Below are positions 41,201 to 43,560 of a stretch of 43,560 nucleotides of DNA, piece by piece; the first letter of the stretch is position 1; every line of letters starts with the position of its first letter. Source of the DNA: a virus; the IMG/VR virus record IMGVR_UViG_3300044634_002173, positions 1 through 43,560 of that record. One strand, written 5' to 3'. The position numbers were made by a program, and so were the translations under genes. The notes beneath the pieces are model-generated. The model saw only the letters and a program-made list of their open reading frames with translations, was not told where the DNA came from and ran no database searches.

Positions 41201-43560
41201 ACTTTCAAGATGGTTGGTCGCAAGGCTACAAGCCTGAACCAAATGTCATTATGGTTAATCGTGGTGGTAAGTCTGATGCTGGTGTAACAAAGGAAATCAA
41301 ATACGCTATTGCTCAGCAGACGCTGCAAGGTAAGCGTGTTGTATTGCTCAACTGGGGCCACGGCACTAAGCGTACAATGCCAAACAAGGTAGATCCTAGC
41401 ATTCTTGATAGCGGTGCTGCGTTGCGTATTGATCGTAACATGACAGATCGACAGCGGATTAAGATGTTGGGTAAGTATGCTGCGTTTATGCAACCTTCCA
41501 ACCCAGATATTTTGCTGGCTGCAATGCAACAGAACCTATCTGTTTATGGAGAGTTGCAAGGGAAAGATTCATTTGGTCGACCAACACCAGGTTACAACCC
41601 AATGCAATCTTTGGACAAGCATTACTATTCAGGCATGCGTGATATTTACGAAGGTGCTAAAGAAGTTGGTGGTGATGTAACAATCCGTGATGGACAAGAT
41701 CTTCTGCAATCGCTGTATCAGGATACTATTTACTATTCTGATGTCAAGGCATTGCACAATATGCAGGAAACGGATTCGATTGATAAGATCCCTGGTGTAC
41801 GTTTTGGATTGTACAACGGTGAAGAAGCTAAGATCGAAGGTTACAAGCTACAAAACCAACGTGCTGGGCGTCTCAATCGCCTGAACAAGTTTGTTGGTAA
41901 GCCACTGGCAAATATGTCATGGAAAGAAACAGAAGAAATCAATAGCACAATTAGCGAGTACCTGCGTTCTGAGTTTGGTGAAGGTGCTAATGCTGATGAG
42001 CTATATGACTTTGTGATGTCGGCTATCGACCCACAACAGTTGCGAACTATCGAAGAGGGTCTTTACCGTAAGTACGGTAGCATGACACAAGTCGAGGAGA
42101 ATGGTGATACTCGTGGTAATAATATCATCCGTGCAAGCAAGAGCTTTTATTTGACTCAAGCTTTGACAGATGCTATGAAGATCACAGACAAGCAAGCAAA
42201 GGTTCTAGGCTTAGCTCCACGTACTTGGTGGGATCGTTTCCAAATCCTTGCCTCGCAAGAAGCTGGTGACTTCATCAAGCATTACGCCAAAGACAAGCGT
42301 AATCATTCACTGTTTACACCAGTGTCTGAGACAATTGCTGTAACCGTAGATGATGCAGGCAATGTAAGTGAGACAGTAACAAAGAATACTTTAGGCTCAC
42401 AATACAACCAGCAAATGATGCCCAAGTATGCTTCTATGGAAAGCGAGACATATGTACGGCATGGTTATCGCAAGCGTTCTATCAACGCTATCAAAGACAA
42501 GATGGCTGCTGACCTCAGCGGTTTGCGTGACAACCTGAAAGATCGTTTTGAGCGTATTGGAGACCCTGGTATCCTTGAAGCTGTACGTGAAATCAGCCGT
42601 GTATCAACAGCTGTCGTGCAAGCAACGAGTGTCTTCAACGGTGTGAATGACCCATCGGTCAGTATTAAAATCAACAACAAGATCTACAATGCTGATTCCA
42701 ATGGATACATCCCAGACAATGAGCTTAATAGCATTGCAGAAGAGATTCTCAACGGTGTACAGCAACCAGAACTTATTCCACAGCAGTACACACGTCAGAA
42801 CCTAGTCAATGCACTCAAGATTGCAGTAACGGCTAAGGCTCAGAATCAACGATATGCTACATATCAACGCAACATTGCAGCTTCATTGGAAGCATATGTA
42901 CGTAATCTGTACGAAGAGAATACTCCTAATGAGGTTGTACCACTAAGCGAAGAAGAGTTGGCAGCAGGCATTACGCCTATGTCAGCCAAACCCGATATTG
43001 AAACAACTGAGTTTGCTCCTTTGTGGCAACAAGCCAAAACCATTGCAGATGAATTGCGTATCGAAGCTGATGCACGGTTGAAGTCTGGTCTTGTAGATAA
43101 TGTCAACGCAATGCAGTTTGTTAACTACGATACGTTCAGCCAGGTTGTTACTGAATCTTTGACCGAACGTGATGCGTTTATTGACAAGATCAAGAATGCT
43201 CCAGCCGAACAACGTGCTGAGGCAAAGCAAGAGCTAGACGAATTGTATCGTTCATACAGCCAGTACTTTGATGTATTGCGTTTGGCTGAGCAGTATCCTA
43301 CTATGGGTAGTGCTGACCCACTTGATCGTGGTAAGCTCGTTATGTCGTATCTGCAATCACGCCGTGACGCAGCTGACCGTAAGAACAAACAACTGTCAAA
43401 GGTCAGCAGCTTCTTTAAGCGTGAGTTGTTGGGCAGTGATGAACATCGTCCTTCTATGTACGATACTCGTGACTACGAGATCATGAAGTATGTTTTTGGT
43501 ACACCTGATACGTACAATGAAGACCTGTTGTTCCAACGCAATCAAGACGTATTGCAATCA
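32299..43560 (+). CDS. Giant virion protein with candidate two-barrel RNA polymerase core (runs off window)
   Basis: The frame is open for 3754 codons and continues past the window end. The TAATG overlap with the previous gene fixes the start. Regions in order: P/K-rich helical N-terminus (1-300); acidic alpha/beta region; hydrophobic glycine-rich stretch (about 623-840, for example PAVGQLIGSMYGG) that could insert into membrane; zincin motif HEGIH at 1032-1036 with EEF at 1087-1089; a DPBB1-like segment with lysines (1819-1900); DFDGD at 2477-2481 inside a second-barrel-like stretch; a possible nucleotide-binding segment (2955-3022); then helical, coiled-coil-rich sequence. Known precedents are the crAss-like phage virion RNA polymerase (DFDGD type) and the unrelated giant T7-like one of phage N4. 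Polymerase activity is inference from motifs. Confidence 0.8.
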   Translation, partial: MAKNRNKQPQNDFTFGNIPGTTTGGSATPPPSPSPFDQIPGTVNVPMEKPTVQFKESPFENDPAKKQQHEDWKRYSAAAKSATIPDKDAGIRASMARNGIIDMRMQELTLNGATEKLNAYARSKNLPGYDEKTVAQAIQEQGLKLPNMDEADLYDLAKMANERRSAEDALDLMRKNYGVKDNVTKARTQKAQQETKANEINSDWVKTQLTPTPIKRVLGPQGVPQNTGRPETGGMPASLEKRKPEEPKYAFTRADLKRTPEFKLEQRDDQMAAKRPEYVAVPFQYKGVKLGSDGMPEGSMQVSSVMVPSTMLGDTAALNKVAEEEAKSAEFVSELSPLTQLPIKPIAYMDDKDGEETFTGDYEIGDISQAYRQLDNEFLSKFTTALLTDKYLTGDDRVGLDAAQGLAFDLLKYMKSQSVDDGIADVIAQSVDVDSWRPLTSWSGAVDDYVLSRVKSPNVKRVYDAFKQRYQQLEQLNGAKRFYGKKLPKELFSSETGAVAARTTAGGVTGFYRGMLGWIGKATERYADIAEADAARMTAGFERPKSDYSELDQENELWRFIVDLGTSREIDPSYATYDPVSIPNVSELRQLLPQAIADNERAKSKPNLDAAAKAQTTVGTDTFIEQLAPAVGQLIGSMYGGPFKLSSAGVMKASSFLRTSKVGQTILGSKYMQQLGQTLHSLGPNVIPNVQAATEMAATMSMAHLLETFPNANPEELEQSAISGALFPVIGNMITHRVFMPLVTKWKSVQGVLENSSTRAAYMDNLITKYGEQKGMEIFAKSVDAARVQKELAYALGNTVGNPIQGGIVANLTGQEYDGVAFWLDAIMGAGASGHLAKTIRGFNRPLDARDIQSFIRARETEEAIADAKRFARDMQGDTSPIADEANAKVVEDIATDSEAPMATPEDAQVARETGETVKNIDPPTDEELNEQYTKGYEELLRERFDADRAVLDVRAGEATPVKLSEMTSQEAFADGFSDIQREALNLIHRNAPDTDVIYHPGPDTYYDTGTGTIYISESLRGTEGERNALLHEGIHAATVETLRKDPAFRDQILMLKQKIEESSLFQKWMSKEENWEKALYMMQSPEEFIAGIVDNVNGVADVIMQESQGFGRRTIDTIKGAFNRDAMTNTDVFESVQDVLRAFPRMEVVKTADPQPFGVINDTFAQAMGDQQPQNTELFDQLTNGLGIDFILDDHETLVDPDSNLGLFKDLAKAINLASESVDKNQARTNSIRFIDNLRRYGIEDEVGYKFITDGITEKYADWDNFTPLRKSEILLEESKKLVADTGIVSRLKALTKERVDFETDLPASEIARRDTISMRDLSTVLGMKSVKRLQKWINANFEKPEFIMDTINKGIDKRIDDLFGPVEADSEVLADNTEREAMVNSFREKANEAVRAYIFNNHNMLPVAPLELSKDVNGKVYLNAIESKDGVSAATGRKLITAIQNPVPMFRRLKNIAEGLKASSSGKPYRLYKDKGIDVLIDQLTNAKVGVVTDSKMLENHGFIKDSANISDVFLNDVKPGWFFLPGTAEGNMWLDLSSLFTGKPNPNTLKLLTQKVETINLVDYLDSEQTWGKPGGNTAVPRVLSAFDLWKLVDMANKGEYFDLTDPKTSILKGLSNEIYDATKQGNPVGIASWFQAAMSDAPTLATQANEVITKLAKYYEANEAGVKPQVRYKLDGDGREPLVSALTEFYHKLTDYGNQNTIATKPGSDKPIKNSNKYYNVAIQASYNHYKDVNTLETILQSRGKLIDPLDLNKIEPENRETVRATWKQKGVILGDDGSVKLKQFVLTDAWAEANPEIWAAISNQEEAVRKPSDHFDGGTLLINKATHDFLAEAYNKSADTTGGLKFGYGGDWIWKSALSEQYDTGNPLVDTFFQNLRDRGISMVAMQSAIKSKGKNFQRQDVLREGASMPTRYVYDHNGTLLGAEENGQYKGLTPEESIALHANGNVDVPGAIREYDLVGDNALGFNHVASAPDENSFRGVSVSFDRSPYVYGDQGGVLRKTVRGLHSRIAEKFGRTIKADKMLLATAPLSQDRIFNELQSVVNRYDVAEMNLASEDISTNPSLAAVLQFPKGTKKEVQNIAKYITHTLGGNADYTADVYAENIYDLYKENEGNFEQFVTRLQTYLNDEAPIYVRDKIGGELDILPSEGGWDVTPDNADVIANHIRLLATNDEQFISTQEQEYLDAANSYKEYLAGQQSRVASQREGILKDIEDIKKVYNHDNGTIRNKDLYKYVKSLLAKAQESEPGSDLFATPEIKRAVVRGIENSLLDDNYVAVRNLHLLDAIYGNVIHGENTLRQRVITNDFDASRKAKSLGKLFRLNLYVPADNHVEDGADISRMWARIAAEEEAAKLELSDEDAFEFINDKVREHDDFVANEVVAKQIPDGKLKAYDQGVILSVNDIDAYNRHVQKQRAQGKDIPYLLMGSKVVTKLNPPDGLDSYSARVLVGADSRKNTGIMVNHEFLTQEIGRDFDGDDFGILFENPDWGGKYLDLWDELAKQGSHKGDPAKKQDLGKNLLGMPFPKIPVDQRQQSLDNFNKTQEANSVGQDKIDHGIAQLNTWYEAWGYIEDRNRGAANPVVQTNRLRFTIGGSPDQWRVADAYTKQAQYDTWAGLPYHPRDVFFGSRVMEIEIGLWPDHPQYKEYANAIRRYKDTGTVVPLLMEEFYKAYKSNVPTKSTDSVVAAIPHYVHKNEYSLAKYNDGTVYGAGIDATIAQYQQMPEGLTEGLIDATTRAINGEPLTKQYKYIPGNVLKPIESTLATYQNLSNNTFNNIKEVLNTLYYASDTDTQTKDRLKAVATSFKGLSAVDARFDFVSNISADPIATGSNAIFTSTPDNPNHVTNQLVLTEMLQRAYGQSKTTIEIPGADGVRWNITDESVVLQTPHNEYGIEEIYAKGDYSEGIKQLMEETGLTADQLFPPHLIMPAVMDKREVPLRNMPNELTKLGKENPNTVFLLTHADFQNFQDGWSQGYKPEPNVIMVNRGGKSDAGVTKEIKYAIAQQTLQGKRVVLLNWGHGTKRTMPNKVDPSILDSGAALRIDRNMTDRQRIKMLGKYAAFMQPSNPDILLAAMQQNLSVYGELQGKDSFGRPTPGYNPMQSLDKHYYSGMRDIYEGAKEVGGDVTIRDGQDLLQSLYQDTIYYSDVKALHNMQETDSIDKIPGVRFGLYNGEEAKIEGYKLQNQRAGRLNRLNKFVGKPLANMSWKETEEINSTISEYLRSEFGEGANADELYDFVMSAIDPQQLRTIEEGLYRKYGSMTQVEENGDTRGNNIIRASKSFYLTQALTDAMKITDKQAKVLGLAPRTWWDRFQILASQEAGDFIKHYAKDKRNHSLFTPVSETIAVTVDDAGNVSETVTKNTLGSQYNQQMMPKYASMESETYVRHGYRKRSINAIKDKMAADLSGLRDNLKDRFERIGDPGILEAVREISRVSTAVVQATSVFNGVNDPSVSIKINNKIYNADSNGYIPDNELNSIAEEILNGVQQPELIPQQYTRQNLVNALKIAVTAKAQNQRYATYQRNIAASLEAYVRNLYEENTPNEVVPLSEEELAAGITPMSAKPDIETTEFAPLWQQAKTIADELRIEADARLKSGLVDNVNAMQFVNYDTFSQVVTESLTERDAFIDKIKNAPAEQRAEAKQELDELYRSYSQYFDVLRLAEQYPTMGSADPLDRGKLVMSYLQSRRDAADRKNKQLSKVSSFFKRELLGSDEHRPSMYDTRDYEIMKYVFGTPDTYNEDLLFQRNQDVLQS
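35300..35620 (+). other. Zincin-like peptidase segment in the giant protein
   Basis: RNALLHEGIHAATVE gives H1032, E1033 and H1036. About 50 residues later, SPEEFIAGIVDN supplies a downstream glutamate, as in the metallopeptidase domains found inside phage large polyvalent proteins. Activity could serve to cut the giant protein itself, other virion proteins or a host target. A catalytic role is inferred from the motif alone. Confidence 0.55.
37741..38000 (+). other. Candidate first double-psi barrel (DPBB1) of a two-barrel RNA polymerase
   Basis: Residues 1815-1900 align by eye with the first barrel of RdRP/YonO-type two-barrel polymerases. FDGGTLLIN (1820-1828) matches the DG.G.IS element, GGLKFGYGGDWIWKS (1847-1861) matches the FQIRYGG.KG element, and QSAIKS (1892-1897) matches the SM.KF element carrying the second conserved lysine. 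K1860 and K1896 are the catalytic lysine candidates. This is a by-eye alignment and the weakest link in the polymerase case. Confidence 0.4.
39580..39770 (+). other. Candidate second double-psi barrel (DPBB2) with DFDGD catalytic motif
   Basis: Residues 2428-2487 match the catalytic barrel of multisubunit-type RNA polymerases. The sequence runs SKVVTKLNPPDG, then SARVLVG, then GIMVNHEFLTQEIGR, then DFDGDDFGILF. With no gap, H2467 (of NHEF) lines up with the conserved histidine of the bacterial beta-prime LHPLVC segment that ends in NADFDGDQM. D2477, D2479 and D2481 would bind the catalytic magnesium. Confidence 0.65.

Noticed and set aside
32299-43560. N4-type (T7-like) virion RNA polymerase
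   Set aside because: Size and role would fit, but I find no T7-family motifs in the translated part; the DFDGD context points to the two-barrel family instead.
32299-43560. Tape measure protein of a long tail
   Set aside because: No long uninterrupted helical repeat pattern, no adjacent tail-assembly chaperone frameshift pair and no major tail protein; enzymatic motifs dominate.

Overview
The window is a piece of a double-stranded DNA tailed phage genome, most likely short-tailed (podovirus-like), cut at both ends. The left end lies inside a terminase large subunit gene. The right end lies inside a giant virion gene that is still open after 3754 codons. Coding is dense, with stop/start overlaps of the ATGA, TAATG and GTGA type. 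Many genes have purine-rich Shine-Dalgarno sites (AAGGAG, GGAGG), so the host probably uses SD initiation. The host cannot be named from the sequence. No integrase or repressor is visible here.

Left arm, about 1-7838, minus strand. From right to left it encodes an ERF-family single-strand annealing protein, an unknown protein, a Gp157-like protein, a membrane-anchored coiled-coil protein, a tRNA-like element, a PD-(D/E)XK-type nuclease and a DnaB-like helicase. A 570-bp non-coding block follows, with direct repeats, a G-rich tract and TATAG pentanucleotide arrays. Four small genes come next, several of them laid out as one motif, one gene, one terminator. A 24-codon ORF and the start of terminase large subunit (TerL) complete the arm. 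A shared motif (KTGTATGTA) lies 44-62 bp upstream of five start codons in this arm and looks like a phage-specific promoter or operator.

Right arm, 7907-43560, plus strand. This is the virion and lysis arm: portal, scaffold, major capsid protein, two small head-associated proteins, two connector/adaptor-like proteins, a CHAP peptidoglycan hydrolase, a third tail-completion candidate, two small proteins and a 1125-aa tail nozzle/stabilisation-like protein. Fibre proteins with roughly 100-aa beta repeats follow, then twin 119-aa paralogues, further fibre-like proteins and a possible fibre chaperone. A two-gene holin-like overlap ends at a rho-independent terminator. After it come a calcineurin-type phosphoesterase, an HExxH peptidase, and three consecutive genes that look like ejected internal virion proteins (255 aa, 578 aa and the giant).

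The main discovery candidate is the giant protein. It carries an HEGIH zincin site (residues 1032-1036). It also carries a segment resembling the first double-psi beta-barrel (DPBB) of two-barrel RNA polymerases (about 1819-1900), and a DFDGD metal-binding motif in a second-barrel-like context (2477-2481). The most economical reading is a virion-packaged, single-chain, two-barrel RNA polymerase embedded in an ejection polyprotein. It would be injected with the DNA to transcribe early genes. The KTGTATGTA-plus-hairpin leaders in the left arm are candidate targets, but that link is speculative.
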